A stretch of 64,000 nucleotides of DNA, taken from Vibrio mexicanus (lineage in GTDB: Bacteria > Pseudomonadota > Gammaproteobacteria > Enterobacterales > Vibrionaceae). Location: NCBI RefSeq assembly GCF_001012815.1, contig NZ_JYJP01000143.1, positions 1 to 64,000 on the forward strand, written 5' to 3'. Position numbers and translations under genes: made by a program. Shown piece after piece: positions 19,017-29,011 of this stretch. Position 1 is the stretch's first letter, and every line of letters begins with the position of its first letter. A model generated the notes under the pieces. It made no database searches and was not told the DNA's origin. It saw only the letters and a program-made list of their open reading frames with translations.

Positions 19017-21068
19017 ATGCCAACAACCAATCGAATTAACTCTTTAGCCTTTCGCCAAGCGAAAACCGTATTCCTTGTATCTGTGATACTGGGTATCTGT
19101 TTTAGTTTCTATCATATCGTGGTCGACTTAACTCAAGAGCAAGAACGCATCGAGGAGCACTACAAATTTAAGCTCCTGCAAAACTACGCCAATGCCAGTC
19201 AGGCGGCGTATCACCTAAATCATCTTTTGGCAGAACAAGTCGCTTCCAGTCTGATGATGGATACAGCTATCTACAAAGTAAAAATCATTGATGACTTTGG
19301 GGATGTCCTTACCATGCAAGAGCGTAGCATTTCCCTTGATGAATCATTCGCTCAATCTCTTGCCCACTACTTAACTCCAGAATCGCCGATTTACCAGACG
19401 CCTTTGCATCAGCCCAACTCGGAAGTTGTGGTGGGTACAATGAGCTTTTACGTCAATGCCACTAGCATTGCCGAAACCTTCATCGCGAAAACCAGCAAAA
19501 TTCTCTTTTTTGACTTGATCCGAAACATCTTACTCACGTCTATCTTGCTGTTCTTTTTCTACCACAAGTTATCAAAACCTCTGGTTACCTTGATTGAATG
19601 GGTTCGCTCACTGCAAGACAATCAGAAATCTCTACCAATACCAAAACTCAATCAACAAGACGAACTTGGCCATCTTGCATCTACGTTCCAATCACTTTGG
19701 AAAGACAGAGAAGAAGCCGAGGCTAAGCTCAATCAATTAGCTTATTACGACACGTTAACTGGCCTTGCCAATCGAAGCCTGCTACTTCAATCGCTTTCTG
19801 AAGCCATTGACCATGCGAGTAAACACTCGCAATCGGGCGCACTCTTCTATATCGATTTGGACCGATTTAAGACCATCAATGATTCATTAGGCCACACCAT
19901 TGGTGACAATCTCATTAAAGCCATTGCTAAGCGCATCGATTCTTGGCAAAAAGAGGAGTACATCGTATCTCGAATCGGTGGCGACGAGTTTGCCGTCTTG
20001 CTAGCAAACCTGAAACCTGAAGACGCCAATGACGTAGCCCAGCAACTGCTTGCGCTGATTTCAAACCCCTACTCAATTGACGACCACCAGCTCTACTGTA
20101 CGGCCAGTGTCGGTATCGCCATATTCCCGTCAGTCGGCAGCACCAATATTGATGTATTAAGACAAGCCGACACCGCGCTGTATCGCGCCAAAGTGGCTGG
20201 TCGCAATAAATACATGTTCTATGAGCCAGAGATGCAAGCTCAGGTGGAATCTGTACTGGAAATTGAAAAAGGCCTTCACGAAGCACTCAACAACAATCAC
20301 CTTGAGCTTTACTATCAACCTCAGGTTAACTCAGACAATCAAATCATTGGGGTTGAGGCTCTGATTCGCTGGAATCACCCAGAAAAAGGCATTCTTCCTC
20401 CCGGGATCTTTATGCCTGTCGCCGAAGAAACGGGGCAAATTCTCCAAATCGGTAATTGGATTATTGAGCAAGCCTTCTACCAATACTCTAATTGGCTAAA
20501 AGATGGTTGCTTACCAGAAACGTTTCGTCGCTTAGCTATCAACATCAGTCCGCTGCAGTTTTCGCAAGATTCATTCGTTGATCACATCACTCAATCGCTC
20601 CAACAGGCTGGGATTACCGGTGACAACATTGAACTGGAAATCACCGAAAGCCTTCTTCTAGAGAATGTCGAAGGGGCGATCCAAAAAATGGCTCAGTTAA
20701 AGACGCATAATCTACAAATTTCCATCGATGATTTTGGCACAGGCTACTCTTCACTTCGCTACTTAAAACATTTGGCGATTGATGTGTTGAAAATAGACCG
20801 CTCTTTTGTCACCCAACTACACATGGATGAGAGTGACCAAGCTTTGGTTGATACCATCATCATGACGGCAAATAGATTGAACTTAGAAGTGATTGCTGAA
20901 GGTGTTGAGGATTGCAATGAACTCGCTGCGCTGAAGGAACTGGGGTGTAAACAATTCCAAGGATACTTATTCGATAAGCCGCTTCCGGAACAGGATTTGC
21001 GCCTACGATTTGCGGAGCCCGAATACGTTATCGAAAATAAAGCTCCTATCAAAATCGCCAACAAATAA
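19017..21068 (+). CDS. Membrane GGDEF-EAL c-di-GMP enzyme
   Basis: Predicted c-di-GMP turnover protein in the inner membrane. Order: membrane segment (about 16-35), a periplasmic region of roughly 120 residues, second membrane segment (about 160-180), HAMP-like linker, GGDEF domain with an intact RIGGDEF (site near residue 321), then an EAL domain with EALIRW (near 447), NISPLQF, EITES, IDDFGTGYSS and LKIDRSFV. Both active-site signatures look intact, but no RXXD inhibitory site precedes GGDEF, so net phosphodiesterase activity is plausible. ATG 19017 is preferred over the in-frame TTG at 19011 because GAAG lies six bases upstream. The locus corresponds to the GGDEF/EAL gene beside prfC in V. 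cholerae. Confidence 0.88.
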   Translation: MPTTNRINSLAFRQAKTVFLVSVILGICFSFYHIVVDLTQEQERIEEHYKFKLLQNYANASQAAYHLNHLLAEQVASSLMMDTAIYKVKIIDDFGDVLTMQERSISLDESFAQSLAHYLTPESPIYQTPLHQPNSEVVVGTMSFYVNATSIAETFIAKTSKILFFDLIRNILLTSILLFFFYHKLSKPLVTLIEWVRSLQDNQKSLPIPKLNQQDELGHLASTFQSLWKDREEAEAKLNQLAYYDTLTGLANRSLLLQSLSEAIDHASKHSQSGALFYIDLDRFKTINDSLGHTIGDNLIKAIAKRIDSWQKEEYIVSRIGGDEFAVLLANLKPEDANDVAQQLLALISNPYSIDDHQLYCTASVGIAIFPSVGSTNIDVLRQADTALYRAKVAGRNKYMFYEPEMQAQVESVLEIEKGLHEALNNNHLELYYQPQVNSDNQIIGVEALIRWNHPEKGILPPGIFMPVAEETGQILQIGNWIIEQAFYQYSNWLKDGCLPETFRRLAINISPLQFSQDSFVDHITQSLQQAGITGDNIELEITESLLLENVEGAIQKMAQLKTHNLQISIDDFGTGYSSLRYLKHLAIDVLKIDRSFVTQLHMDESDQALVDTIIMTANRLNLEVIAEGVEDCNELAALKELGCKQFQGYLFDKPLPEQDLRLRFAEPEYVIENKAPIKIANK

Positions 21069-21096
21069 AATCGTTGGCGATATCTTTACTCTGTTT

Positions 21097-21546
21097 TTAA
21101 AAGAACAGATAACTCATGATGATGGCATCTTCTTTGCCCGTTTCAGTTGGGTAATAATAGCGTCGCCTATCCACTTCATTAAAACCCGCCAGCTCATAAA
21201 GTGCATACGCGCCGACATTGCTCTCGCGCACTTCTAACCAAGCACTCTCCGCTTTAGCCTCTTCACAAACCTTTAAGAAGCCTTCGAGCAAGGCTTTACC
21301 GAAACCTTTTCGTTGATGATCTGGGTCTACCGCGATGTTTAACAGGGTGACTTCCCCAACAATGTTCTGAGCATAAAAGTAGCCCACCACGGCATCATTC
21401 TCTAATAAAGCGTAGTGACACGCACCGCGACTCGACAAATTGAGTAATAATGATTCTGCCCAAGGGTGACTATGTGCTCGTTGTTCTATTGAGATCACTT
21501 CATCAAGCAGGGCGTGGGTTAATGGGGTCAGTTGTATACTCATCAT
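21097..21546 (-). CDS. rimI: Ribosomal protein S18-alanine N-acetyltransferase
   Basis: GNAT enzyme that acetylates the N-terminal alanine of ribosomal protein S18. The acetyl-CoA loop is visible in VDPDHQRKGFGKALLEGF, and the C-terminal region LEVRESNVGAYALYELAGFNEVDRRRYYYP is typical of RimI. Length is 149 residues. It follows holD by 33 bases; holD-rimI is a conserved pair. Confidence 0.93.
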   Translation of the reverse strand: MMSIQLTPLTHALLDEVISIEQRAHSHPWAESLLLNLSSRGACHYALLENDAVVGYFYAQNIVGEVTLLNIAVDPDHQRKGFGKALLEGFLKVCEEAKAESAWLEVRESNVGAYALYELAGFNEVDRRRYYYPTETGKEDAIIMSYLFF

Positions 21547-21579
21547 CTATTATTCAATTCGTTTGTTTAAATGCACAAA

Positions 21580-22008
21580 TCACTTGTACGAGCAGATTTG
21601 CTGCCAGAGCTTACGCTTTTCATCGTTGTTACCATCCACCTTAGTCAAGATTGGCGACGTTAAGGTTTTGGCGTTCTTGATTTCAAGAGGGTCACAACCT
21701 GCGAACCACACCCACTCTAGTTGATGATGCATATCGGGTTCTAAGTCTTGCGCCGAAACATGCAGAGCGTCTTGTAAAGTCAAATCGATACTCTTTAATA
21801 CACGTTCAAACATCACCGCTATCTCTCCCTGCGGACAGGCAGAAGAGACCAATAGCAAACGACAGGAACTGTCCAGTTCAGAAGCTTGATGTTGATAGCC
21901 CTGCAATCGCTCTGGATGAGCCAATTTCCATTGCTCAATGCCCATCTCTTGCAAATAGAGTGCGCTTAATTGAGGTGAGTTTGTAACCTTCATGGATTGA
22001 TGTGACAT
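21580..22008 (-). CDS. holD: DNA polymerase III psi subunit
   Basis: Small clamp-loader accessory protein that links HolC (chi) and SSB to the gamma complex. Psi is poorly conserved, but the N-terminal LQEMGIEQWKLAHPERLQGY and the C-terminal LTSPILTKVDG...LWQQICSYK match its two conserved ends. Length is 142 residues. The start (MSHQSMKV) is behind CAGGTAAATCGCA; a second Met five codons in is possible. It is upstream of rimI, as in E. coli. Confidence 0.88.
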   Translation of the reverse strand: MSHQSMKVTNSPQLSALYLQEMGIEQWKLAHPERLQGYQHQASELDSSCRLLLVSSACPQGEIAVMFERVLKSIDLTLQDALHVSAQDLEPDMHHQLEWVWFAGCDPLEIKNAKTLTSPILTKVDGNNDEKRKLWQQICSYK

Positions 22009-22109
22009 TGCGATTTACCTGTAAATAGGCTGAGTATCGTAACAAACTTCATGCTCCCTCGCATTCAAAAAGCACGGTTACCCATATACCATCGAGAAGT
22101 GTAGGTATA

Positions 22110-22144
22110 AAAAAGCGAGTGGGAGGATATCCTCTCACTCGCTT
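22110..22144 (-). terminator. Terminator of the ubiT-yhbS pair
   Basis: Long stem AAAGCGAGTG-GAGGA/TCCTC-CACTCGCTTT with one mismatch, A and T runs on both sides. It lies 43 bases after the yhbS stop. Confidence 0.85.
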
Positions 22145-22186
22145 TATACATATCTAAGTTAGAGTGGCTGCTAAATGAGTAGCGCT

Positions 22187-22690
22187 TTATAGCTCACTAA
22201 ACTCAGAGCTGTACTCGATAAGGCCAAAACGCCCTTCGAATTGTCCGTCAACCAGTTCAACCATTTGGAATGCTCCCTCGGGTACTTCCCAAGGGCAACG
22301 GAATTGATAGTCGCTCGCTGGCTTAAAACCAAAGCGTCCGTAATAACTAGGATCGCCTAATACAGCACAAGCTGGATAGCCAAAATCCGCTAATGACGAG
22401 AACGCTTCTTTAACAAGCTCAGCGGCAATACCCTGATTGCGATGCCCTTCGGCTACAGCCAGTGGTGCCAGTCCTTGCCAGTTAAGATCTTCACCATCGA
22501 GCGTTACTGGACTAAACATCACATGCCCAATGACTTCGCCTTCGTCACTGCACGCCACTAACGACAGCGTCAATCGGCTGTTTTCTCGAAGTCGCATCAC
22601 CAGATTGGCTTCAGCCTCTGTTTCGAAGGTCGATTTTAATAGTCGATCAATCGCTAAAATGTCAGCCGGAGCTTCAGTTCGAATAAGCAT
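22187..22690 (-). CDS. yhbS: GNAT N-acetyltransferase YhbS
   Basis: Acetyltransferase of 167 residues. The acetyl-CoA motif is APLAVAEGHRNQGIAAELV, followed by AVLGDPSYYGRFGFKPASDY, a signature of the YhbS family; the end FGLIEYSSEF also matches E. coli YhbS. The substrate is not known. Its start overlaps the ubiT stop region by 17 bases, so the two are one transcription unit. The same ubiT-yhbS neighbourhood occurs in E. coli. Confidence 0.88.
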   Translation of the reverse strand: MLIRTEAPADILAIDRLLKSTFETEAEANLVMRLRENSRLTLSLVACSDEGEVIGHVMFSPVTLDGEDLNWQGLAPLAVAEGHRNQGIAAELVKEAFSSLADFGYPACAVLGDPSYYGRFGFKPASDYQFRCPWEVPEGAFQMVELVDGQFEGRFGLIEYSSEFSEL

Positions 22691-23201
22691 TACTTACCTC
22701 TATTTCTTCCTGCTGAGACTGTACGCCTTTTTGCACGAAGTCGGCAAGCTGATTAAGTAATATTTGCAATGGCTTGGGCAAAAGTTCGAGATCAACACTG
22801 TCCATTAGGTTTTTGACTTCCAAACCAAGCTCGGTGTCACCTTCAATCGACAATCGGCGCTGGAAGAACAAAGTGTCAGGATCTTCTTTACGACCAGCGA
22901 TCAACACAAGGTCATTGAGATTCCCACTAAAGCTGACATCCTCTGCGATAGGCTTATCGGCAACCACCAGCTTTTCATCTTCGTAGCTGATGAGCCAACT
23001 TAACGCTAGGTCTTTCACCTCGACTTTTAGCCACTTCCCTTCTAAGAACTCAAAATCACCATCTTCCAATGCTTCTTTGAAGACCGATTTGAGCGCTTCG
23101 AGCAAGGCTTTTTTTTGTACAGCCTGAGGCAATAAGTGGATTGGAGATCGCAAAATTGATGCTGCATTGAGGACTAATTGAGTGCGAATCTTGTTAATCA
23201 C
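22674..23201 (-). CDS. ubiT: UbiT, SCP2-domain lipid carrier for anaerobic ubiquinone synthesis
   Basis: YhbT/UbiT-type protein with an SCP2 sterol-carrier fold, thought to carry ubiquinone intermediates when oxygen is absent, together with the UbiU-UbiV hydroxylase. The SCP2 region runs from about residue 35 (ALKSVFKEALEDGDFEFLEGKWLKVEVKD) to DTELGLEVKNLMDSVDLE near 140. Length is 175 residues. ubiT lies divergent from the rocS-like gene, and ubiU and ubiV follow that gene on the plus strand, so the three anaerobic genes flank one c-di-GMP gene. Confidence 0.9.
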   Translation of the reverse strand: MINKIRTQLVLNAASILRSPIHLLPQAVQKKALLEALKSVFKEALEDGDFEFLEGKWLKVEVKDLALSWLISYEDEKLVVADKPIAEDVSFSGNLNDLVLIAGRKEDPDTLFFQRRLSIEGDTELGLEVKNLMDSVDLELLPKPLQILLNQLADFVQKGVQSQQEEIEVSNAYSN

Positions 23202-23398
23202 GCGCGTTATCCGTTACTTTGTCATTAAGAATTGTTCATCATAATGGATGTGATCACAACGATTCCTGTTATGCATCAAAAAACTACGACTTCTGCACAA
23301 ACCTTTAATCTCTTAGAGAACGCGGTTATAGTTATTGTATCGTCCTTTTTCACATCCTATGTGAACAGCTAAATTCAATGGAGAGTTGGTAGTCACGA

Positions 23399-25434
23399 AT
23401 GGCACTACAGCTGCAAGATTGCTTCACAAAAATTACGGCTAACAGCCCGTTCTTTTTTGCTATTTTGGATGATCAGCACAAGTACAGTATGGTCAATGAG
23501 CGTTACTGCGACATTGCCGGACTGAGCGTTCAAGAACTGGTTGGCATGAGTGATTCGCAAGTGCTTGGCGAGCACTTCTACAACCACCTAAAACCCTACT
23601 ACGAACGCGCCTTTAAAGGTGAATCTCTAGAAGCTGAAATTACGCTTAATGAGATCGATCTCGAGACGAGTCTTCACTTTAGCCTCTCTCCTATTGAATC
23701 TGGTAACAAGATTCAGCAAATCGTCTTTCACGCTATTGATACATCAGAGAAGCAGATTCTTATTCGCTCATTAGAAGAGTCAGAAGGTAAGTTTTCGACT
23801 CTGACCTCGCTCTTACCTGATGGTTTAATGCTAGTGGAAGAAGATTGCATTATCTCTGCAAACCCTTCTGCGGCTCGTCTGCTTGGTTTTAACTCTCCAT
23901 CAGAGTTACTTGGCGAAGACTTAACTCGCTTATTCGTTGATGAACAGAGTAAAACGGTGTTTAAGACGCCACTCGGCGCTTTAATTGCAGATGAACCCAT
24001 GACCTGCTTAACCGGCCCTCGCTGCGGTTTTGAACGTAAGGTACAGCTCAGCGCTGATGTCGCTATGGTATTAGGCAGTGAATCTCAGATTGTGCTGATT
24101 CAAGATGCCGAATCTGCTAGCAAAACGTTATCAACGAAATCCCACGAAGATGCTCATATTGATCAGTTAACAGGTCACTATAATCGCTGTGGCTTCACCA
24201 AGCGTTTAGAGCAATTCATTCACAATGAAACACCATTGCTGATGCTGTATCTGGATATCGATAACTTTAAGAACATCAACGACTCTTTAGGCCATCACAT
24301 CGGTGATAAAGTCATTAAAGAGGTATCGTCACGTCTTAAGCGTCTTTTGCCGCAAGATGCGGTTTTAGGGCATTTAGGAGGGGATGAATTTGGTCTAATC
24401 GTACCGAAACCAGACAACCTTCGAATGGCAGAGATGCTTGCCGAACGTATCATCTCACTAATTAATCAGCCGTTCGACCTTCACCACTTCAGCAAGCGCC
24501 TCGCCTGCTCGATTGGTAGTGTAGTTTATCCAGGCGATGGTAACGATGCGCGTATATTGCTGCAAAATGCCGATACGGCTATGTATGAAGCCAAAGATCG
24601 CGGCCGTAACCGATTGATTAAATTCAACGATCAAATGAACAAAGAAGCGCGCATGCGCCTTTGGTTGGAGATCGAGCTACAAAAAGCACTGCAGCAAAAC
24701 GGCTTGGAGGTTTGGTATCAACCTAAGGTGAACGCTCGCGATTTCAGCATTAACGGTGCAGAGGCTCTGATTCGTTGGAAGCACCCTGTTGAAGGTTACA
24801 TTAGCCCAGCGGCTTTCATTCCCGTTGCAGAAAAAGCCGGCTTGATTGAGCATCTTGGCCGCGTGGTTATGCGTGAAGTCTTTGCCACGGTTAAACGTTG
24901 GAAGCTGCAAGGTATCTTGCCTGGACGCGTCGCCATTAACCTTTCTCCAGAACAGTTCGGTAACCCGAAGCTTATCGACTATATGGAGAAACTGCTGCGC
25001 ACGACCGACTTAGACCCGAGCTGTATTACCTTTGAGCTAACAGAGAGCGCGGTGATGAGCGATAGCGAGCACACACTGCAGATGCTCAATGCGATTAAGA
25101 AACTCGGCTTTGCTTTGTCGATTGACGACTTTGGTACGGGCTACTCTTCGCTCTCTTACCTTGCTCGCTTCCCAATTGATGAACTTAAAATAGACCGTGC
25201 GTTTATCAGCGATATCGATACGTTACCTAAGCAAGTGACGGTTATCGAAAACATCATTAACCTTGGTAAGTCTCTTAACCTGACCGTGGTTGCGGAAGGT
25301 GTGGAAACGCAGCAGCAAGCGACCTTGCTCTCTAACCTAAACTGTAACTCAATCCAAGCTTCCACTTCTATCGCCCTCAACCAAAGCAAGAGGTCGAAGA
25401 GCTTTTTGCGCAAAATCGCCGTCACAAAAGCTAG
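23399..25434 (+). CDS. Cytoplasmic PAS-GGDEF-EAL protein, RocS-like (frameshifted at the end)
   Basis: Soluble c-di-GMP enzyme. Order: PAS domain (about 10-115), second PAS (about 125-225), GGDEF with HLGGDEFGL near residue 327, EAL with GAEALIRWKHP near 455, then NLSPEQFG, FELTES, IDDFGTGYSSLSYL and LKIDRAFI. No RXXD inhibitory site precedes GGDEF. As written, the last 30 residues are nonsense. A lost G near 25358 (CAAGGC read as CAAGC) shifts the frame; repaired, the end reads IQGFHFYRPQPKQEVEELFAQNRRHKS with the stop at 25432-25434, normal for EAL proteins. Position matches V. cholerae VC0653 (rocS), a regulator of biofilm and motility, but orthology is inferred from memory of gene order. 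Confidence 0.88.
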
Positions 25435-25571
25435 TCCTATCCCCAAGTAACGGCTAACCCCAAAAGGTTAAATCCAAGCTTAACTCACCCAAACCTGCCT
25501 TACATCAAATTAGCCGTTCACAATTCTTCATAAAATGCCCGTCACTTTCGGTTTTATATTGGTACAGAGCA

Positions 25572-26585
25572 ATGGAACTCTTATGCCCAGCAGGTAACTT
25601 ACCTGCTCTAAAAACAGCGATTGATTGCGGTGCGGATGCTGTCTACATCGGCTTCAAAGACGATACCAATGCACGCCATTTTGCTGGCCTAAACTTTACT
25701 GGAAAAAAGCTCGATAAAGCGGTCCAGTATGTTCATAACCACGGAAAGAAAATTCACGTTGCTCTGAACACATTTGCTCATCCTGATGGTTTTCAGCGTT
25801 GGACAGATGCGGTCGACAATGCCGCTGCTCTAGGGGTTGATGCGCTTATCGTTGCTGACATCGCCGTGCTCGAGTACGCAGCAAGAAAATACCCAGAAAT
25901 GGAGCTGCACTTATCAGTGCAAGCCTCTGCCACCAACGTTGCAGCCATTGATTTCTACAAGAAGAACTTCAATGTAAAGCGCGTGGTACTACCTCGCGTA
26001 CTTTCGATTCACCAAGTGAAACAGCTTTCTCGCAACATCACCAGTGATGTTGAGTTGGAAGTATTTGCCTTTGGCAGCCTATGTATTATGGCAGAAGGCC
26101 GTTGTTACCTTTCCTCCTACATGACGGGCGAATCTCCAAACACAGTCGGTGCTTGTTCTCCTGCGAAATACGTTCGCTGGCAAGAAACAGAAAATGGTTT
26201 AGAGTCTCGCCTTAACGATATTCTAATCGATCGCTATAGTGCAGGCGAAAACGCGGGCTACCCAACTCTGTGTAAAGGTCGTTTCGAGGCCGAGATTGAA
26301 GGTGAACACAAACGCTATCACGCACTGGAAGAGCCAACGAGCTTGAACACTCTGTCTATGCTGCCTGAACTTTTCGCCGCCAGTGTTGCTTCTGTGAAAA
26401 TCGAAGGTCGCCAACGCAGCCCTGCTTATGTCGAGCAAGTTACTCGTACTTGGCGTGCGGCCATTGATCGCTACCTTGCCAATCCTGAAGGCTACCATGT
26501 AGAGCCAGCTTGGAATGCGGCACTGGCCAATGTATCTGAAGGCACCCAAACCACCCTTGGTGCGTACCATCGTAAATGGCAGTAA
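25572..26585 (+). CDS. ubiU: UbiU, oxygen-independent ubiquinone hydroxylase subunit
   Basis: Peptidase U32-family protein (YhbU) that with UbiV hydroxylates ubiquinone precursors using prephenate instead of oxygen. The four cysteines that bind the 4Fe-4S cluster are visible: Cys171 and Cys178 (GSLCIMAEGRCYLSS), Cys195 (VGACSPAKY) and Cys234 (PTLCKGR), the same spacing as E. coli Cys169, 176, 193 and 232. The N terminus MELLCPAGNLPALKTAIDCGADAVYIG is typical. Length is 337 residues. ubiV follows 22 bases later. Upstream I see only half of an FNR site, so FNR control is not shown. Confidence 0.95.
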   Translation: MELLCPAGNLPALKTAIDCGADAVYIGFKDDTNARHFAGLNFTGKKLDKAVQYVHNHGKKIHVALNTFAHPDGFQRWTDAVDNAAALGVDALIVADIAVLEYAARKYPEMELHLSVQASATNVAAIDFYKKNFNVKRVVLPRVLSIHQVKQLSRNITSDVELEVFAFGSLCIMAEGRCYLSSYMTGESPNTVGACSPAKYVRWQETENGLESRLNDILIDRYSAGENAGYPTLCKGRFEAEIEGEHKRYHALEEPTSLNTLSMLPELFAASVASVKIEGRQRSPAYVEQVTRTWRAAIDRYLANPEGYHVEPAWNAALANVSEGTQTTLGAYHRKWQ

Positions 26586-26607
26586 AGCTTCAGTTGTGGA
26601 GAACAGC

Positions 26608-27498
26608 ATGGAAAACAATATGAAATATGCACTTGGCCCGCTTCTGTACTTCTGGCCAAAACAAGATGTAGAAAGCTTCTACCAACAAGCAAAAGATAGC
26701 TCAGCCGACATTATCTATTTGGGTGAGGCAGTTTGCTCTAAGCGTAGAGAGATGAAGCCTGCTCACTGGTTTGAAATTGCAAAAGATCTCAGCGCTAGCG
26801 GCAAACAAGTGGTGCTTTCCACTATGGCATTATTGGAAGCGCCGAGTGAAGTCAATGTCATGAAGAAGTACATTGATAACGGCGATTTCGCGATTGAAGC
26901 TAACGATGTTTCTGCTATTCAGCTTGCGGCTGAAAATAAAGTCCCTTTTGTGGTTGGCCCTGCGGTAAACACCTACAACGCTCACACCTTAAATCTGTTT
27001 TTAAAGCAAGGTATGACTCGCTGGTGTATGCCGGTTGAGCTGTCTCGAGACTGGCTCACTAACGTAGCTGAACAATGTGAAGATTTGGGTATTCGCAATC
27101 AATTTGAAGTGGAAGTGTTCAGTCACGGTTATCTTCCTCTTGCTTACTCTGCACGCTGTTTTACGGCTCGCGCAGAGAACAAAGCCAAAGATGACTGCGA
27201 AACCTGCTGCATCAAATACCCAACGGGTTTACAGGTTCATAGCCAAGAAGGCCAAGCGGTGTTTAACCTCAATGGTATTCAAACTCAGTCTGGCTACTGC
27301 TACAACTTGATCAATGATTTACCTAGCATGCAAGGTCTAGTGGATGTGGTTCGACTCAGCCCACTTGGTGTCGATACTTTCAGTCAAATTGAGCAGTTCC
27401 GAGCCAATGAGCAAGGCGGAAATCCTATCATTATTGAAGATAGACAATGTAATGGCTACTGGCATCAGTTAGCGGGATTAGAAGTGAAAAACATCTAA
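26608..27498 (+). CDS. ubiV: UbiV, oxygen-independent ubiquinone hydroxylase subunit
   Basis: Partner of UbiU (YhbV). Cluster cysteines Cys43 (GEAVCSKRR), Cys184 (SARCFTAR), Cys197 and Cys201 (DDCETCCIKYP) align with E. coli Cys39, 180, 193 and 197. I chose the ATG at 26608 (MENNMKYALGP) because GGAG lies six bases before it; an ATG at 26620 would start exactly at the E. coli position, while longer starts overlap ubiU without support. It ends the ubiUV unit before a strong terminator. Confidence 0.94.
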   Translation: MENNMKYALGPLLYFWPKQDVESFYQQAKDSSADIIYLGEAVCSKRREMKPAHWFEIAKDLSASGKQVVLSTMALLEAPSEVNVMKKYIDNGDFAIEANDVSAIQLAAENKVPFVVGPAVNTYNAHTLNLFLKQGMTRWCMPVELSRDWLTNVAEQCEDLGIRNQFEVEVFSHGYLPLAYSARCFTARAENKAKDDCETCCIKYPTGLQVHSQEGQAVFNLNGIQTQSGYCYNLINDLPSMQGLVDVVRLSPLGVDTFSQIEQFRANEQGGNPIIIEDRQCNGYWHQLAGLEVKNI

Positions 27499-27540
27499 GC
27501 GTCATCAAGCAGAAAATAAACCAAGCAAACAACCAAACTA

Positions 27541-27580
27541 AAAAAGCCAAGCACTCGATACTATCGTGCTTGGCTTTTTA
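27541..27580 (+). terminator. Terminator of ubiUV
   Basis: Stem AAAAAGCCAAGCAC/GTGCTTGGCTTTTT with an 11-base loop and a T run. It also has an A run on the left, so it may serve the convergent MATE gene. Confidence 0.9.
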
Positions 27581-27626
27581 CTATCTACTGCTTGTGTTAA
27601 TGGTATATGTTCACAACATTGCAGCG

Positions 27627-28964
27627 TTAGGCGGTTACCACTTCCCGACGCTCTTGCTCAAGTTTACTTAAGTCGCGCCAAAGTAGTAGGGCGACCACCA
27701 AACTCAAAGCAACATTAGAGATTGGGAAAGCTAACCATATGCCATTTACGCCCCAAATTTTCGGCAGTAAGTACAGGAATGGCAATTGGACAGCCATGTT
27801 GCCAATCGTGACAAACATCGCTCGGCTACCGCGATTAACCGCTTGATAGTAAGCAGCGGCGACCACTAAGAAACCGTCTAGGAACAAAGCAAACATGTGA
27901 AGGCGAATACCCAAGATAGCTCCGTCCATCAATGCTTGGTCTGTATCGTTAAACACTGAAACAAACTGCTGCGGGAATAGGTTAAGTACAACCACAAAGA
28001 CCACACCTACTAACACAGAACTAAACATGGCAACTCGCAGTAACTTACGAATGTTTTCGTAGTGCTTGGCGCCATGGTTGAAGCTCACCAAGGGCTGCAT
28101 ACCATTAGCAATACCTTCAGCCGTGAGATAATAAACCGTGACGATATAGCCCAAGATCGCATACGCACCAATCAACACCGCACTGCCATACTCAGCAAAC
28201 AAGGCGTTGTGCAGTGCAACCATAACGGAGCCGTAGGCGTACATGAAAAAGCTCGAAGCACCAATCATCAAGATCTGTGGTACATAGCTGATTCGAGCGG
28301 TAATCGATCTTAGGCTCAATTTTAATTTGGCTCGAGAGCTAAAGAAGTACGCGATACCTAAAACGGTCACCACCATCTGAGCAATCGCCGTTGCTAATGC
28401 AGCGCCTGTTAACTCCCATTGCAACGACACGATAAACACATAATCCAACCCGATATTGATAACCGCACCAATGATCATCAGTATGGTCGCTAAGTTCGGA
28501 CTGTCGTCATTTCTCAATAAGAACGGTACAGCGATTGATCCCAGCATAAAGATCGAAGCAAAGATCAAGATTTGCAAGTACTGCATACCAAGCTCAAATA
28601 CTTTCCCTTCAGCCCCTTGCCACAATAAGAAATCGTCAGCAAAGAAATAGAGGATAGTCGCCACCACTGGCGCAAGAGCGATCAGCAGTAACAAACCCGT
28701 TGTAAGTATGCCTTTAGCGGATTGCTGGTCTCCCTCACCTTGCTTAATTGATGCTAATGCTCCAGTACCAACGCCCACCAGCATACCAATACCCAATATG
28801 GTACCGATGACTGGCCAAGCGACATTAATACCCGCTAAACCTTCAGCTCCAACAAATCGCCCAATAAAAATGCCATCCACCACTTGATACAAGCCGTTGA
28901 CCAGCATGGCAGCAACAGTAGGAATGGTATAACGCCAAAATTGGCGGTAAATCGATACGTTCAT
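27627..28964 (-). CDS. MATE-family multidrug efflux pump
   Basis: Twelve-segment inner-membrane exporter of 445 residues. The first half starts QFWRYTIPTVAAMLVNGLYQVVDGIFIGRFVGAEGLAGIN, typical of the DinF/MepA branch of MATE; the second half repeats the pattern (GASSFFMYAYGSVMVALHNALF). MATE pumps use sodium or proton gradients to expel cationic drugs. It follows a marR gene by 47 bases, and a palindrome identical in core to the one upstream of marR sits in that gap, so the pump is probably repressed by the MarR protein. This is like the MepR-MepA arrangement of Staphylococcus. Confidence 0.9.
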   Translation of the reverse strand: MNVSIYRQFWRYTIPTVAAMLVNGLYQVVDGIFIGRFVGAEGLAGINVAWPVIGTILGIGMLVGVGTGALASIKQGEGDQQSAKGILTTGLLLLIALAPVVATILYFFADDFLLWQGAEGKVFELGMQYLQILIFASIFMLGSIAVPFLLRNDDSPNLATILMIIGAVINIGLDYVFIVSLQWELTGAALATAIAQMVVTVLGIAYFFSSRAKLKLSLRSITARISYVPQILMIGASSFFMYAYGSVMVALHNALFAEYGSAVLIGAYAILGYIVTVYYLTAEGIANGMQPLVSFNHGAKHYENIRKLLRVAMFSSVLVGVVFVVVLNLFPQQFVSVFNDTDQALMDGAILGIRLHMFALFLDGFLVVAAAYYQAVNRGSRAMFVTIGNMAVQLPFLYLLPKIWGVNGIWLAFPISNVALSLVVALLLWRDLSKLEQERREVVTA

Positions 28965-28978
28965 TATTCACACTCTCC

Positions 28979-29003
28979 AATTAGTTAGCCAAGCTAACTA
29001 ATT
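28979..29003. promoter_or_regulatory. Palindromic operator between marR and the MATE gene
   Basis: Perfect inverted repeat with 11-base arms, AATTAGTTAGC and GCTAACTAATT, around CAA. The 21-base core is identical to the palindrome upstream of marR (29462-29484). Two exact copies flanking a MarR gene strongly suggest its binding site. Confidence 0.85.
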
Positions 29004-29011
29004 GCATAAAT

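Noticed and set aside
23249..23258. TGTGATCACA considered as a CRP site upstream of ubiT and the rocS-like gene
   Set aside because: The two half-sites lack the six-base spacer needed for CRP.
25504..25520. FNR site before ubiU
   Set aside because: Only one ATCAA half-site; the partner half does not match.
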